Positions 10,934 through 21,930 of a stretch of 64,000 nt of DNA are shown piece by piece. How positions within the stretch are numbered: position 1 is the first letter of the stretch; each line of letters opens with the position of its first letter. This stretch comes from Ectopseudomonas composti. Lineage in GTDB: Bacteria; Pseudomonadota; Gammaproteobacteria; Pseudomonadales; Pseudomonadaceae. The stretch is taken from positions 310,001 through 374,000 of the forward strand of contig NZ_LSSW01000022.1 in NCBI RefSeq assembly GCF_001567565.1, in the 5' to 3' direction. A model generated the notes under the pieces. That model was given only the letters and a program-made list of their open reading frames with translations, did no database searches and had not been told where the DNA came from. Both the position numbers and the translations under genes were made by a program.

Positions 10934-11695
10934 ATGAGTTGGTCCGCGCAGCAATATTCCCTGTTCGAACGTCAGCGCACACGCCCGGTACATGACCTGC
11001 TGGCGGCGGTACCGCGTGATGGTGTCGAGTTGGCCGTTGACCTGGGTTGTGGCCCTGGTAACTCCACTGCCGTGTTGCAGGCGCATGCACCTGAAGCGCA
11101 ACTGATCGGTATCGACAGCAGTGAAGACATGTTGCGTACGGCGCGCGAACGGCTGCCGCAGGCGACCTTTCAGTTGGCGGATATCCAGCACTGGCAGGCC
11201 GAAAACGCGCCGCAACTGATCCTGGCCAACGCGTCGTTGCAATGGCTGCCGGATCATCCCCAGCTGTACCCCAGATTGCTCGCGCAGCTGGCACCTGGAG
11301 GCTGGTTGGCGATCCAGACGCCGGACAATCTGCAGGAGCCGGCGCACCGCCTGGCCCGTGAAGTGGCGGCCGCCGGACCGTGGGCAGGGCAAATCGGCGA
11401 GGTGCGCCACCCTGAGCGGCACAGTGCGCAGGCCTACTACGACATCCTCGGTGCCCACGCCAGTGAGCTGGATATCTGGCGCACCACCTACTTCCATGTG
11501 CTGGATAATGCGGCGGCGGTGGTGGAGTGGTTCAAGTCCACGGCGTTGCTGCCGTTTTTGCAGCCGCTGGATGCCGGGCAACAGGCCGCATTTCTGCAAC
11601 GCTATCAGGCGGCGATCACTGAGGCCTATCCGGCGCAGGCCGATGGTCGGGTGTTGTTGCCGTTTCCGCGGCTGTTTCTGGTGGCCCGGCGTTAG
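10934..11695 (+). CDS. tam: Trans-aconitate 2-methyltransferase
   Basis: 253 residues from the ATG at 10934 (MSWSAQQYSLFERQRTRP), which aligns with the start of E. coli Tam; an upstream in-frame start would add 38 unsupported residues. It is a SAM-dependent methyltransferase with motif I VDLGCGPGNST, then GIDSSEDML and the ANASLQWLPDH segment. It methylates trans-aconitate, a by-product that inhibits aconitase, so it belongs to metabolic damage control around the TCA cycle. It is a single gene on the plus strand, convergent with the nuo operon. Confidence 0.92.
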   Translation: MSWSAQQYSLFERQRTRPVHDLLAAVPRDGVELAVDLGCGPGNSTAVLQAHAPEAQLIGIDSSEDMLRTARERLPQATFQLADIQHWQAENAPQLILANASLQWLPDHPQLYPRLLAQLAPGGWLAIQTPDNLQEPAHRLAREVAAAGPWAGQIGEVRHPERHSAQAYYDILGAHASELDIWRTTYFHVLDNAAAVVEWFKSTALLPFLQPLDAGQQAAFLQRYQAAITEAYPAQADGRVLLPFPRLFLVARR

Positions 11696-11709
11696 CGCAA
11701 CACGCTGTT

Positions 11710-11765
11710 GCGGCCAAAGCCCCTCCCACGGGGTTGGAGTGACTGGTGGGAGAGGCTTTAGCCGC
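11710..11765. repeat. Inverted pair of Pseudomonas REP-like elements after tam
   Basis: GCGGCCAAAGCCCCTCCCAC at 11710-11729 and GTGGGAGAGGCTTTAGCCGC at 11746-11765 are inverted copies matching at 18 of 20 positions, separated by 16 bases. The core (GGGAG-GGCTTTAGCCGCGA) is of the same family as the pair at 2700-2778. It lies between the ends of two convergent genes, a typical REP location. Confidence 0.8.
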
Positions 11766-11777
11766 GATCCTTAAAAG

Positions 11778-11804
11778 AAAGCCCCCGCATCTGCGGGGGC
11801 TTTT
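11778..11804. terminator. Bidirectional rho-independent terminator, tam / nuoN
   Basis: AAAGCCCCCGC and GCGGGGGCTTT form an 11-bp stem with a 4-base loop. T residues follow on the plus strand and A residues precede, so it can end both tam and the nuo operon. Confidence 0.9.
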
Positions 11805-11821
11805 CCTTTGCGAGGCTGCGC

Positions 11822-13306
11822 TTAGCGTGCCAGGGCGACCAGTCCGGCCTGCTGCACCAGCTCCAGCAGCGGCTGCGGATACACGCCAAGGAAGAAGGCG
11901 AGCAGGGCGACCACCAGCAGCATGATGCCGCCAGCGCGCTGACCCCAGTCGAAGGGGGCATCATGGCGATGCAGGTTGGGCTCGCGCATGAACAGCGTGA
12001 CCATCACCCGCAGGTAATAGAACACGCCGATAGCGCTGCCCAGCACCATGGCGCCGAGCAGCCACCACAGTTGCGCCTCGACACCGGCGGCGATCACGTA
12101 GAACTTGCCGATAAAGCCAGCGGTCAGCGGGATGCCGGCCAGCGACAGCATCATCACCGTGAGTACGGCGGTCAGGTACGGGCGGCGCCAGAACAGGCCG
12201 CGGTATTCGTACAAGGCATCGGCATCACGGCCGCTGTAGGGCGTGGACATCAGGGTGATCACGCCGAACGCACCCAGGCTGGTCAGCACGTAGGTGGCCA
12301 GGTACACGCCCACGGCTTCCACGGCCAGGCCCTTGCTGGCGATCAGCGCCACCAGCAGGTAGCCGAAGTGGGCGATCGACGAGTAACCCAGCAGGCGCTT
12401 GAGGTTGTTCTGCAGCAGTGCCAGCAGGTTGCCGAACAGGATCGAGGCAATCGCGATCAGGGTCAGCAGCTCGTTCAGCCAGCCGCCGCTCATGGCTGGG
12501 GAAATCTGGTACAGGCGCAGCAGCACGGCGAACACCGCCACCTTGCTGGCGGTGGCCAGGAAGGCCGCCACCGGCGCCGGGGCGCCTTCGTAGACATCCG
12601 GCGTCCATAGATGGAAGGGCACCAGCGACAGCTTGAAGGCCAGGCCGATCAACATCATGCCGATGCCGATCTGCACCAGTTGGCTGCTCTCGCGCATCAG
12701 GCTGATACCGATATCGGCGAAGGCCAGGTTGCCAGACTCGGCATACAGCAGCGCCATGCCGAACAGCAGGAAGGCCGAGCCGGCCGCCGACAGCACCATG
12801 TACTTGATGCCGGCTTCCAGCGAGCGCTTGTTGAAGAAGGCGTAGGCGATCATGCCGTAGGTGGGCACCGACAGCAGCTCCAGGCCGATGAACAGGCTGG
12901 CCAGGTGCTGCGCGCTGACCAATACCAGACCGCCAGCGGCGGACAGCAGTACCAGCAGATACAGCTCCTCGCGGTTGCCCGGGTAACCCTTGCCCGAATC
13001 GCCACCCAGGTAGGCATGGATCAGCGTGATGCAGGCCAGGCTTGCCGCCAGCACCAGGGCCATGTAGTAGCAGGCGAACTTGTCGATCAGCAGCAGCGGG
13101 GTGACCTCGAGCGGGGCCACTTCCAGCGTTGGAATCAGCGACAGCAGCGCCAGGTTCAGGCCGACTACCGAGAGGATGAAGGTGACCGTGTGATTGCGCT
13201 TGGCGGCGATGGCCAGCATCACCACCACGGCGGTGAGGCTGGTCACCAGCAGCGGCAGCAGGGCGATCAGGTGTTGCAGAGTGAATTCGACAGCGTGATG
13301 TTCCAT
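11822..13306 (-). CDS. nuoN: NADH-quinone oxidoreductase subunit N
   Basis: 494 residues, one of the three antiporter-like proton-pumping subunits of the membrane arm of complex I. The sequence is almost wholly hydrophobic with the usual 14 segments. The proton-channel lysines are in GIKYMVLSA and [20 protein letters not shown], with a further lysine in [12 protein letters not shown]. It is the last gene of the operon, 19 bases after nuoM, and ends at the bidirectional terminator and REP pair. Confidence 0.97.
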   Translation of the reverse strand: MEHHAVEFTLQHLIALLPLLVTSLTAVVVMLAIAAKRNHTVTFILSVVGLNLALLSLIPTLEVAPLEVTPLLLIDKFACYYMALVLAASLACITLIHAYLGGDSGKGYPGNREELYLLVLLSAAGGLVLVSAQHLASLFIGLELLSVPTYGMIAYAFFNKRSLEAGIKYMVLSAAGSAFLLFGMALLYAESGNLAFADIGISLMRESSQLVQIGIGMMLIGLAFKLSLVPFHLWTPDVYEGAPAPVAAFLATASKVAVFAVLLRLYQISPAMSGGWLNELLTLIAIASILFGNLLALLQNNLKRLLGYSSIAHFGYLLVALIASKGLAVEAVGVYLATYVLTSLGAFGVITLMSTPYSGRDADALYEYRGLFWRRPYLTAVLTVMMLSLAGIPLTAGFIGKFYVIAAGVEAQLWWLLGAMVLGSAIGVFYYLRVMVTLFMREPNLHRHDAPFDWGQRAGGIMLLVVALLAFFLGVYPQPLLELVQQAGLVALAR

Positions 13307-13325
13307 GAGTCTCTAATCCTTACCC

Positions 13326-14855
13326 TTACCGGCCCGAGGCGAGTTGATCGAGGGCGCCAGCCATCCACTGCTGCACGCCATGCATGCTGGCAGCGGAGGT
13401 ATCGAGCACCGGTTGCGGGTAAACGCCAAGCAGAATCAGCAGCACGCCAAGGCCGAGCACCATGGCCAACTCGCGGGCTTTCAGACCAGGCAATGCCGCT
13501 TCCTGTTGCACCGGGCCGAAGTAGGCGCGATGGATCATCGCCAGGGCGTACACCGAGCCGAGCACCAGGCCACAGGCGGCCAGCACCACGACCCAGGGCG
13601 CGCTGGGGAAGCTGCCGAGCAGAATCAGGAACTCGCCGACGAAGTTGCCGGTGCCCGGCAGGCCCAGCGCCGCAGCGGCGAAGAACAGGCTGATGGCCGG
13701 CAGCCAGGGCATGCGCGCCCAGATCCCGCCCATCTGGCGCAGGTCACGGGTGTGCACGCGCTCGTAGAGCTGGCCGCAGAGGATGAACAGCGCGGCGGCA
13801 GACAGGCCGTGGGCGACCATCTGCACCACCGCGCCCTGCAGGGCGATCTGGCTGCCGGAGTAGATGGCGATCAGCACGAAGCCCATGTGCGACACGCTGG
13901 AGTAAGCCACCAGGCGCTTGATGTCGGCCTGCGCGAACGACAGCAACGCGCCGTAGACGATGGCGAACACGCCGAGCCACTGGGCGATGGGCGCGAACTC
14001 CGCCGAGGCATTGGGGAACAGCGGCAGGGCGAAGCGCAGCAGGCCGTAGGCGGCGGTTTTCAGCAGGATGCCGGCCAGGTCCACCGAGCCGGCAGTCGGC
14101 GCCTGGGCGTGGGCGTCCGGCAGCCAGGAGTGCACCGGCACCACCGGGAACTTCACCGCGAAGGCGACGAAGAAACCGAGCATCAGCAGGTATTCGGTAC
14201 CCGGCGCCAGTTGGGTCTTCAGCAGGTCGGCGTAGTTGAAGCTGAGCACGCCAGTCTGGTTGAAGTGCACGAACACCAGGGCCAGGATCGACACCAGCAT
14301 GATCAGGCCGCTGGCCTGGGTGAAGATGAAGAACTTGGTCGCGGCAGTGATGCGGGTACGGCCGTCGCTGCCGCTGTGGCCCCAGAGCGCGATGAGGAAG
14401 TACATCGGCACCAGCATCATTTCCCAGAAGAAGAAGAACAGGAACAAGTCGACGGCGAGGAATACGCCGACCACGCCACCGAGAATCCACATCAGGTTGA
14501 GGTGGAAGAAGCCGACGCGGTTCTGGATCTCGTTCCACGAGCACAGTACCGAGAGCACGCCGAGCAGACCGGTGAGCGTCACCATCAGTACCGACAGGCC
14601 GTCCATCGCCAGGTGGATGGTGATGCCCATCCGCGGGATCCAGTCGATGACGAACTCGTGGGCCCAGCGCGGGCCGTCGTCCGGGGCGGGCGCCAGGGTG
14701 AAATCACCACTGATCCACAGCCACAGACTCAGGCCGAACAGCAGAGCCATGGTGATCAAGGCGATCCAGCGTGGCAGAACATGGCCGAAGCGCTCGCCTT
14801 GCCAGCACAACAGGCCGCCGATGAAGGGGATCAGGATTAGCCAGGGCAGAATCAT
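13326..14855 (-). CDS. nuoM: NADH-quinone oxidoreductase subunit M
   Basis: 509 residues, the second antiporter-like subunit. The key glutamate is in FFFFWEMMLVPMYFLIALWG and the channel lysine in AVKFPVVPVHSWLPDAHAQAP, both as in E. coli NuoM. It couples quinone reduction to proton translocation in the membrane arm. Fourteen hydrophobic segments are evident. It starts 13 bases after the nuoL stop. Confidence 0.97.
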   Translation of the reverse strand: MILPWLILIPFIGGLLCWQGERFGHVLPRWIALITMALLFGLSLWLWISGDFTLAPAPDDGPRWAHEFVIDWIPRMGITIHLAMDGLSVLMVTLTGLLGVLSVLCSWNEIQNRVGFFHLNLMWILGGVVGVFLAVDLFLFFFFWEMMLVPMYFLIALWGHSGSDGRTRITAATKFFIFTQASGLIMLVSILALVFVHFNQTGVLSFNYADLLKTQLAPGTEYLLMLGFFVAFAVKFPVVPVHSWLPDAHAQAPTAGSVDLAGILLKTAAYGLLRFALPLFPNASAEFAPIAQWLGVFAIVYGALLSFAQADIKRLVAYSSVSHMGFVLIAIYSGSQIALQGAVVQMVAHGLSAAALFILCGQLYERVHTRDLRQMGGIWARMPWLPAISLFFAAAALGLPGTGNFVGEFLILLGSFPSAPWVVVLAACGLVLGSVYALAMIHRAYFGPVQQEAALPGLKARELAMVLGLGVLLILLGVYPQPVLDTSAASMHGVQQWMAGALDQLASGR

Positions 14856-14868
14856 CAGGCTGTTTTCC

Positions 14869-16719
14869 TTAACTCAAAAATAGGATGGCGGCGAGCACCA
14901 GCACGGCGCCCCCGGCGATCGAAGCGGCGTACCAGCGCACCTGGCCGGTTTCGCTGCGCACCAGTGCGGCGTTGCCGCCGCGTACGAGCAGCGGGATCAG
15001 GCCGATGCTGCGGTCGATGGGGTCGCGACGTAGCAGGTGGCAGAGCAGCAGGTAAGGGCGCACGAACAGCTTGTCGTAGAGCCAGTCGAAGCCCCAGGCG
15101 GCGAACCACAGGGCGCTCAGCAGGCGGCCCGGCACGCTCTGCGCCACAGCGGAGGCGACGCGGCGCTGGCCGAGGAAGAGCAGAGCGGCGATGACGACAC
15201 CGCTGACCGCGACCAGGCCCGACAGCAGTTCCAGGCTGTGCTTGGCCTCGCCACCGGCATGCCCGGCACTTTCCGGCAGCACGCCGGCCAGCGGCGGGGT
15301 GATCCAGGCGCCGATGAAAGTCGACAGCACGATCAGCACCAGCAGCGGCAGGTTGTGGGCGATGCCATGACCAGCGTGCGCCTCGGTCTTCTGCTCGCCG
15401 TGGAAGGCGATGAAGATCAGGCGGAAGGTGTAGATCGAGGTCAGGAAGGCGCCGGCCAGACCGGCATAGAGCAGCTCGCTATGACCGCTGGCGAAGGCTT
15501 CCCAGAGGATTTCGTCCTTGGAGTAGAAACCGGCGGTCAGCAGCGGCAGGGCGGCCAGCGCCGCACCCCCGACGATGAAGCTGGCGTAGGCCAGCGGCAG
15601 TTTCTTCCACAGGCCGCCCATCTTGAAGATGTTCTGCTCGTGGTGGCAGGCATTGATCACCGCGCCGGAAGCGAGGAACAGCAGGGCCTTGAAGAAGGCA
15701 TGGGTCATCAGGTGGAAGATCGCCGCGTCCCAGGCACCAACGCCCAGGGCGAGGAACATGTAGCCGATCTGGCTCATGGTCGAGTAGGCGAGGATGCGCT
15801 TGATGTCGGTCTGTACCAGCGCGGCGAAGCCGGCCAGCACCAGGGTCACGCCGCCGACGATGCCGACCAGTTCGAGAATCTCCGGGGTCAGCAGGAACAG
15901 GCCATGGGTGCGAGCGATCAGGTACACGCCAGCGGTGACCATGGTAGCCGCGTGGATCAGCGCCGACACCGGCGTCGGGCCTGCCATGGCATCGGCCAGC
16001 CAGGTCTGCAGCGGCAACTGGGCGGACTTGCCCACCGCGCCGCCCAGCAGCATCAGCGTGGCGACCCACAGCCAGGCGTCGCCGGCCACGTATTGCTGCG
16101 GCGCCAACACCATCAGCTCCTGAATGTTCAGGGTGCCGAGGTTGATGAACAGGATGAACATGCCAATCATCAGGAACACGTCGCCGACGCGGGTGACGAT
16201 GAACGCCTTGAGCGCCGCGTTACCGTTGGGCACGTGCTTGTAGTAGAAGCCGATCAGCAGGTACGAGCACAGGCCCACGCCTTCCCAGCCGAAGAACAGC
16301 ACCAGCAGATTGTCGCCGAGTACCAGCAGCAACATGCTGAAGATGAACAGGTTGGTGTAGGCGAAGAAGCGCGAATAGCCTTCTTCACCGCGCATGTACC
16401 AGCTGGCGAACAGGTGGATCAGGAAACCCACGCCGGTGACCACGCCGAGCATGGTGGCCGACAGGCCATCCAGGTGCAGGGTGAAGCTCGGCGCCAGGCC
16501 TTCGACGCTCATCCACTGCCACAGGGTCAGGCTGTAGGCGCCGCCGGACGGCGTGCTGCCGAGGAACGCGGCAATGACCCAGGCAGCGCTGGCAGCCGCC
16601 AGGCCGATGGAGCCGACACCGATCACCGCACTGGTGTTTTCCGAGAAGCGTCCGCGCGAGAAGGCCAGCAGCAGCCAGCCGAGCAGCGGGAAGAATAGAG
16701 TCAGGGCTAGAAGGTTCAT
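14869..16719 (-). CDS. nuoL: NADH-quinone oxidoreductase subunit L
   Basis: 616 residues, the distal proton-pumping subunit. The glutamate in [19 protein letters not shown] and the lysine in [20 protein letters not shown] are the residues needed for pumping. After the antiporter fold, the C-terminal portion carries the long lateral helix and last transmembrane segment that brace the membrane arm. The start overlaps nuoK by four bases (16716-16719). Confidence 0.97.
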   Translation of the reverse strand: MNLLALTLFFPLLGWLLLAFSRGRFSENTSAVIGVGSIGLAAASAAWVIAAFLGSTPSGGAYSLTLWQWMSVEGLAPSFTLHLDGLSATMLGVVTGVGFLIHLFASWYMRGEEGYSRFFAYTNLFIFSMLLLVLGDNLLVLFFGWEGVGLCSYLLIGFYYKHVPNGNAALKAFIVTRVGDVFLMIGMFILFINLGTLNIQELMVLAPQQYVAGDAWLWVATLMLLGGAVGKSAQLPLQTWLADAMAGPTPVSALIHAATMVTAGVYLIARTHGLFLLTPEILELVGIVGGVTLVLAGFAALVQTDIKRILAYSTMSQIGYMFLALGVGAWDAAIFHLMTHAFFKALLFLASGAVINACHHEQNIFKMGGLWKKLPLAYASFIVGGAALAALPLLTAGFYSKDEILWEAFASGHSELLYAGLAGAFLTSIYTFRLIFIAFHGEQKTEAHAGHGIAHNLPLLVLIVLSTFIGAWITPPLAGVLPESAGHAGGEAKHSLELLSGLVAVSGVVIAALLFLGQRRVASAVAQSVPGRLLSALWFAAWGFDWLYDKLFVRPYLLLCHLLRRDPIDRSIGLIPLLVRGGNAALVRSETGQVRWYAASIAGGAVLVLAAILFLS

Positions 16720-17024
16720 CCGCGCATCTCGCTGGCAGCGTCGATATCCAGAGTGTTGAAGCGGCGATACAGCTGCAGCAGGATCGCCAGGCCGATGCTG
16801 GCCTCGGCGGCTGCCAGGGTGATCACCAGAATGAACATCACCTGGCCGTCAGCCGCGCCCCAGCGGGCACCGGCCACGACGAAGGCCAGCGCAGCCGCGT
16901 TCATCATCACTTCCAGGCTCATCAGGATGAACAGGATGTTGCGCCGCACCATCAGGCCGACCAGGCCGATGCAGAACAGTACGCCGGCCAGGGCCAGGCC
17001 ATGTTCGAGTGGGATGCCGATCAT
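16716..17024 (-). CDS. nuoK: NADH-quinone oxidoreductase subunit K
   Basis: 102 residues, the usual NuoK length, with three transmembrane helices. The start [17 protein letters not shown] at 17024 is chosen over a longer frame because it overlaps the nuoJ stop (ATGA) and matches the family. The two membrane glutamates needed for proton transfer are visible in [14 protein letters not shown] and [11 protein letters not shown]. Confidence 0.96.
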   Translation of the reverse strand: MIGIPLEHGLALAGVLFCIGLVGLMVRRNILFILMSLEVMMNAAALAFVVAGARWGAADGQVMFILVITLAAAEASIGLAILLQLYRRFNTLDIDAASEMRG

Positions 17025-17530
17025 GCGGTTGGCTCCTTGGCGTCGTGGCGGCCCAAGTGGTAGGCAGCGACCAGTGCGGCGAGCAGCAGCATGGAGGCCA
17101 GCTCCACGGCCAGCAGGTAGGGGCCGAACAGGCTGATGCCGACGGCCTTGGCTTCGACCGTGGTGTGGCCGATGTGGGCGTCGCTGACGTGGTTGAGCAG
17201 TACGTAGAGCAACTGCCCGAGCAGCAGGGCGCTGAGAATCGCCGGGCCGACCCAGATGCCAGGCGTCAGCCACTTGCGCTCCTGCTCGGCGGCAGCCGGG
17301 CCGAGGTTGAGCATCATCACCACGAAGACGAACAGCACCATGATGGCGCCGGCGTAGACGATGATTTCCAGCGCGCCAGCGAAGGGCGCGCCGAGGGCGA
17401 AGAACACCATCGACACCGCCAGCAGCGAGACGATGAGGTAGAGCAAGGCATGCACCGGGTTGGTGTTGGTGACCACCCCCACCGTCGCTGCCACCGCCAC
17501 ACCGGCGGCGAAGTAGAACGCGAATTCCAT
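17021..17530 (-). CDS. nuoJ: NADH-quinone oxidoreductase subunit J
   Basis: 169 residues from [18 protein letters not shown] at 17530; the longer open frame upstream runs through a repeat and is not coding. Five hydrophobic segments, including the family signature [18 protein letters not shown]. NuoJ sits at the heel of complex I between the quinone site and the pumping subunits. Unlike most nuo junctions it is separated from nuoI, by 67 bases that contain a CT/GA-rich palindrome. Confidence 0.96.
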   Translation of the reverse strand: MEFAFYFAAGVAVAATVGVVTNTNPVHALLYLIVSLLAVSMVFFALGAPFAGALEIIVYAGAIMVLFVFVVMMLNLGPAAAEQERKWLTPGIWVGPAILSALLLGQLLYVLLNHVSDAHIGHTTVEAKAVGISLFGPYLLAVELASMLLLAALVAAYHLGRHDAKEPTA

Positions 17531-17548
17531 CAGAAGCTCCTCATTGCA

Positions 17549-17588
17549 CCTCTCTCCCGCTTGAGGGAGAGAGGCTGGGGGAGAGGGT
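17549..17588. repeat. CT/GA-rich palindromic repeat between nuoI and nuoJ
   Basis: CCTCTCTCCC at 17549-17558 pairs with GGGAGAGAGG at 17565-17574 around a 6-base loop, followed by a further GGGGGAGAGGG run. Sequences of this CCCTCTCCC...GGGAGAGGG type occur as dispersed intergenic repeats in several gamma-proteobacteria. Here it is inside the operon and would fold in the mRNA shortly before the nuoJ start. Confidence 0.65.
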
Positions 17589-17597
17589 AAGAACGAG

Positions 17598-18146
17598 TCA
17601 TGGCAACAGCCCCTTGACGTTGATCGGCTCGGCCTCGTTCTGCGCGGCGCCCTTGGGCTTGCCGGCGATGGCCATACCGGCAACGCGGTAGAAGTTGTAG
17701 TCCGGGTTTTTGCCGGGGCCGCTGATCAGCAGGTCTTCCTTCTCGTACACCAGATCCTGACGCTTGAACTCGCCCATCTCGAAATCCGGGGTGAGCTGGA
17801 TCGCGGTGGTCGGGCAGGCTTCCTCGCACAGGCCGCAGAAGATGCAGCGCGAGAAGTTGATGCGGAAGAACTCCGGGTACCAGCGACCGTCATCGGTTTC
17901 GGCCTTCTGCAGCGAGATACAACCCACCGGGCAGGCTACGGCGCACAGGTTGCAGGCTACGCAGCGTTCCTCTCCGTCGGGATCGCGGGTGAGGACGATG
18001 CGGCCACGGTAGCGCGGCGGCAAATAGACCGCCTCTTCCGGGTATTGCAGGGTGTCGCGCTTGCGAAAGCCATGACTGAACACCATGGCCAGGCTGCGCA
18101 GTTGGGTGCCGGTACCAACCAGCACGTCCCATATGTATTTGAACAT
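17598..18146 (-). CDS. nuoI: NADH-quinone oxidoreductase subunit I
   Basis: 182 residues, the ferredoxin-like subunit that carries two [4Fe-4S] clusters (N6a and N6b). The two binding motifs are [15 protein letters not shown] and [13 protein letters not shown]. It relays electrons from NuoG towards NuoB along the peripheral arm. An amphipathic N-terminal stretch attaches it to the membrane. It begins 13 bases after nuoH. Confidence 0.97.
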   Translation of the reverse strand: MFKYIWDVLVGTGTQLRSLAMVFSHGFRKRDTLQYPEEAVYLPPRYRGRIVLTRDPDGEERCVACNLCAVACPVGCISLQKAETDDGRWYPEFFRINFSRCIFCGLCEEACPTTAIQLTPDFEMGEFKRQDLVYEKEDLLISGPGKNPDYNFYRVAGMAIAGKPKGAAQNEAEPINVKGLLP

Positions 18147-18159
18147 TCTGTGGTTCTCC

Positions 18160-19152
18160 TTACTGGGCCATGGCCAGCACGACGGCGCCGGTCACCAGCA
18201 GGTTGATCAAAGTCAGCGGCAGGCAGAACTTCCAGCTGAAGGCCATGACCTGGTCATAACGCGGGCGTGGGATCGACGCGCGCAGCAGGATGAAGATCAT
18301 GATGAAGAAGGCCGTTTTCAGCGCGAACCAGAAGAACGGGATCTGCGGCAGGATGCCGAACGGGCCGTGCCAGCCGCCGAAGAACAGCGTTACCAGCAGC
18401 GCCGATACGGTGACGATGGCCACGTACTCGCCGACGAAGAACATGCCCCATTTCATCCCGGCGTATTCGATGTGGTAACCATCGGCCAGCTCCTGCTCGG
18501 CTTCCGGCTGGTCGAACGGGTGACGGTGAGTCACGGCGACGGCAGCGATGAAGAAGGTACAGAAGCCGAAGAACTGCGGAATGATGAACCACAGGTTCTG
18601 CGCCTGGTAATCGACGATGTCGCGCATGTTGAACGAGCCGACCTGCGCCACCACGCCCATCAGCGCCAGGGCCAGAAACACCTCGTAGGAGATGGTCTGG
18701 GCCGAGGCGCGCAGGCTGCCGAGCAGGGCAAACTTGTTGTTGCTCGACCAGCCGGCGAACAGCACCGCGTAGACCGACAGGCCCGCCATGGCGAAGAAGA
18801 ACAGGATGCCGATGTTCAGATCCGCCACGCCCCAGGTCGGGGTGATGGGGATGATGGCGAAGGCCATCAGCATCGCCGCGAAGGCGATCATCGGCGCCAG
18901 GATGAAGATGAACTTGTCGGCGAACGGTGGCGTCCAGTCCTCCTTGAAGAACATCTTGATCATGTCGGCGGCGATCTGGAACATGCCGAACGGCCCCACA
19001 CGGTTGGGGCCGTAGCGGTCCTGCCACCAACCGAGCAGACGGCGCTCGATGAAGCTCAGCAGCGCGCCGCAGACCACCACCACCAGCAGGATGACGATGG
19101 CCTTGAGTACCGCGACGACGATCTCGATCAGTTCGGGCGTCAACCAACTCAT
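18160..19152 (-). CDS. nuoH: NADH-quinone oxidoreductase subunit H
   Basis: 330 residues with eight or more hydrophobic segments. NuoH forms the membrane end of the quinone chamber. Conserved cytoplasmic loops are present: [14 protein letters not shown] and [20 protein letters not shown]. Its ATG overlaps the nuoG stop by four bases. Confidence 0.97.
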   Translation of the reverse strand: MSWLTPELIEIVVAVLKAIVILLVVVVCGALLSFIERRLLGWWQDRYGPNRVGPFGMFQIAADMIKMFFKEDWTPPFADKFIFILAPMIAFAAMLMAFAIIPITPTWGVADLNIGILFFFAMAGLSVYAVLFAGWSSNNKFALLGSLRASAQTISYEVFLALALMGVVAQVGSFNMRDIVDYQAQNLWFIIPQFFGFCTFFIAAVAVTHRHPFDQPEAEQELADGYHIEYAGMKWGMFFVGEYVAIVTVSALLVTLFFGGWHGPFGILPQIPFFWFALKTAFFIMIFILLRASIPRPRYDQVMAFSWKFCLPLTLINLLVTGAVVLAMAQ

Positions 19153-21872
19153 TGCGCGGCCTCCTGCAGCAGGGTCACGCTGGCACCGGCGAGCGTCGCG
19201 GCAATGCCCGGCAAGCCAAGCGGCAGGCCGACCAGACCGACGGCCAGATCATCGCGTACCTGCAGCGGCAGGCGCAGCGCCTGGCCGTTGACGCGCAGGG
19301 CCAGCAGCGCGCCGTCGTTCACCCCCAGGCGTGCCGCCTCTTCGCGGGCCAGGGCCACGTAGGGCTCGGGCATGCGTTCCTGAATCGGTTTGGCGCGTGC
19401 GGAGTTTTCCTCGCTGCCGAACAGGTGGTGCAGCGGAGCCACTTGCCAGGTGCCGACTGCCGGGTTGAACGCGGCGTTGACGGCGAACCAGGGCAGGGCG
19501 TTGCCAGCGGCTTCGAGCAGGCGCACGCCAGGGTCGCCAGCACGCAGATGACCACCGACCTCGTCTTGGAACTTGTTCCAGGCCTGTGGCGAGTTCCAGC
19601 CCGGCGACCAGGCGAACGGAATCTGCTGACGGTCTTCCTTGCTGCCGGCGTAGCCTTCCATGGAGAAGGCGAAGGCGCTGTCCTGATCCTGTGGCTGACG
19701 CGGTTCGTGCACGCTGATGTTGGCGCGCATGGCGGTGCGGCCGCTGTAGCGGTGCGGCTCGCGCGCCAGCTTGAGGCCCTTGATGCGGAACGCGGCGCTC
19801 GGCGCGGCGTCCTTGATGCCGGCCAGCAGCGGATTGCTGGCGGCGCAGGCTGCGGTGACTTGGTCCAGTTGCGTCCAGTCCAGGGCCTTGCCTTGCAGGG
19901 TGCTGTGCAGCGCGTGCAGCCAACGCCAGCCTTCGCGGATCAGAATGCCGGCGTCGTAGTAGCTCGGCTCATAGACCTGGAAGAAGCGCTGGGCGCGACC
20001 TTCCAGGCTGACCAGGGTGCCGTCGCCTTCGGCGAAGCTCGCCACCGGCAGCAGCAGATGAGCGCGTTCGCTGGTGGCGGTGCGCTGGTGATCGGCGACG
20101 ATCACCACCTGCGCGGCGCTGAGCGCGGCATCGACCTTGGCCGCATCGGCGCGGCGGTACAGGTCGTTCTCCAGCACGATCACGGCGTCGGCCTGGCCGC
20201 CACTCAGGGCATCGAGTGCGGCATCGACGGAGTCGCCGCCCTGCTCTTTATCCAGAAGAAGTGCCAGGCCCAGGCTATTGGCCTCGGGCACCACCAGGCT
20301 CAGCGAGCCATTCTTCTCACGGTTCTTCAGTGCGCTGGCGATATTGGCGGCAGCTTCGATCAGGGCCTTGTCGCCCAGCGAAGCACCAGAGACGATCAGC
20401 GGGCGTTGGGCTGCCAGCAGGGCGTCGGCGATGCGCTGTACCAGCGCTTGCGCCTCGGCTTCCAGACCGTCGACGGCCGGGGCGCTCGGATCGATGGCGT
20501 GAGCCACGGCGAAACCGATGCGAGCCAGGTCGGCCGGCGCGGCGTGTACGCTTTCGGCGGCTACATCGTCCAGGCGGGTTTCCGTTACGCTGGCGATAAA
20601 CAGCGGGTGTAGGGCGTGCTGGGCGACGTTCTGCACCGCCGCCATATGCCAGTCCTGAATGCGTGCACCGGCAGCGATCTCGGTGGCCTTGCCCTTGACC
20701 GCCTGGCGCAGGGCCAGGGCCATACGCGCGGCGGTCTGGGTCAGGTCTTCGCCGAGAACGAAGATGGCGTCGTGCAATTCGACATCGCGCAGGGTCGGCG
20801 TCGGCAGCGGGCCGTTTTGCAGGATGTCGCGAATCAGGCGGATATTGGCCAGTTCGCCAGCGGCGATACCGCTGTAGTAGTTGTCAGCACCCACCAGCTC
20901 GCGCAGGGCGAAGTTGGATTCCAGGCTGGCGCGCGGCGAGCCAATGCCGATCACGCGTTTGCCCTTGAGCAGCTCGGCGGCCTTGTCCAGCGCGGCGTCG
21001 ATGCCGATGACCTGGCCAGCCAGCAACGGCTGACGTGGGCGATCCGCATTGTTGACGTAGCCATAGCCGAAGCGGCCACGGTCACAGAGGAAGTACTGGT
21101 TGACCGAGCCGTTGAAGCGGTTCTCGATGCGGCGCAGCTCGCCGTAGCGCTCACCGGGGCTGATGTTGCAGCCGCTGGAGCAGCCGTGGCAGATGCTCGG
21201 GGCGAACTGCATGTCCCACTTGCGGTTGTAGCGTTCGGAGTGGGTCTTGTCGGTGAACACACCGGTCGGGCAGACCTCGACCAGGTTGCCGGAGAACTCG
21301 CTTTCCAGCGTGCCGTCCTCGACGCGACCGAAGTACACGTTGTCGTGCGCGCCGTAGACGCCCAGGTCGGTGCCGCCGGCGTAGTCCTTGTAGTAGCGCA
21401 CGCAACGGTAGCAGGCGATGCAGCGGTTCATCTCGTGGGCGATGAAGGGGCCGAGTTCCTGGTTCTGGTGGGTACGCTTGGTGAAGCGATAACGACGGGC
21501 GTTGTGCCCGGTCATCACCGTCATGTCCTGCAGGTGGCAGTGACCGCCTTCCTCGCACACGGGGCAGTCGTGCGGGTGGTTGGTCATCAGCCATTCGACG
21601 ACGCTGGCGCGAAACGCCTTGGACTCCTCGTCGTCGATGCTGATCCAGGTGTTGTCAGTGGCTGGCGTCATGCAGGACATGACGATACGACCACGGGTGT
21701 CGTTCTCGTCGCTGTACTGCTTGACCGCGCACTGGCGGCATGCGCCGACGCTGCCAAGCGCCGGGTGCCAGCAGAAGTAGGGGATATCGAGTCCGAGGGA
21801 CAGGCAGGCCTGCAGGAGGTTGTCTGCTCCATCGACTTCGAAATCTTTGCCGTCTACGTGGATAGTGGCCAT
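19149..21872 (-). CDS. nuoG: NADH-quinone oxidoreductase subunit G
   Basis: 907 residues, the largest subunit of the peripheral arm. The N-terminal 220 residues hold the [2Fe-2S] site ([15 protein letters not shown]), a [18 protein letters not shown] [4Fe-4S] site and [17 protein letters not shown] fourth motif, [17 protein letters not shown] with a later Cys in CDRGRFGYG, binds the extra N7 cluster found in this bacterial type. The rest is a molybdopterin-oxidoreductase-like fold without cofactor. It passes electrons from NuoEF to NuoI. A gap of 58 bases separates it from nuoF. Confidence 0.97.
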   Translation of the reverse strand: MATIHVDGKDFEVDGADNLLQACLSLGLDIPYFCWHPALGSVGACRQCAVKQYSDENDTRGRIVMSCMTPATDNTWISIDDEESKAFRASVVEWLMTNHPHDCPVCEEGGHCHLQDMTVMTGHNARRYRFTKRTHQNQELGPFIAHEMNRCIACYRCVRYYKDYAGGTDLGVYGAHDNVYFGRVEDGTLESEFSGNLVEVCPTGVFTDKTHSERYNRKWDMQFAPSICHGCSSGCNISPGERYGELRRIENRFNGSVNQYFLCDRGRFGYGYVNNADRPRQPLLAGQVIGIDAALDKAAELLKGKRVIGIGSPRASLESNFALRELVGADNYYSGIAAGELANIRLIRDILQNGPLPTPTLRDVELHDAIFVLGEDLTQTAARMALALRQAVKGKATEIAAGARIQDWHMAAVQNVAQHALHPLFIASVTETRLDDVAAESVHAAPADLARIGFAVAHAIDPSAPAVDGLEAEAQALVQRIADALLAAQRPLIVSGASLGDKALIEAAANIASALKNREKNGSLSLVVPEANSLGLALLLDKEQGGDSVDAALDALSGGQADAVIVLENDLYRRADAAKVDAALSAAQVVIVADHQRTATSERAHLLLPVASFAEGDGTLVSLEGRAQRFFQVYEPSYYDAGILIREGWRWLHALHSTLQGKALDWTQLDQVTAACAASNPLLAGIKDAAPSAAFRIKGLKLAREPHRYSGRTAMRANISVHEPRQPQDQDSAFAFSMEGYAGSKEDRQQIPFAWSPGWNSPQAWNKFQDEVGGHLRAGDPGVRLLEAAGNALPWFAVNAAFNPAVGTWQVAPLHHLFGSEENSARAKPIQERMPEPYVALAREEAARLGVNDGALLALRVNGQALRLPLQVRDDLAVGLVGLPLGLPGIAATLAGASVTLLQEAAQ

Positions 21873-21930
21873 TTCTTTAAGTCTTCGTTTACCCGCTGGT
21901 TAAGGCGGCTGGCTAAGGGAATTCGTCTGT

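Noticed and set aside
14236..14883. Long antisense open frames throughout the nuo operon (for example 498 and 553 codons)
   Set aside because: They mirror nuoL and nuoM codons in high-GC DNA; their translations are low-complexity and rich in Gln, Arg and His.
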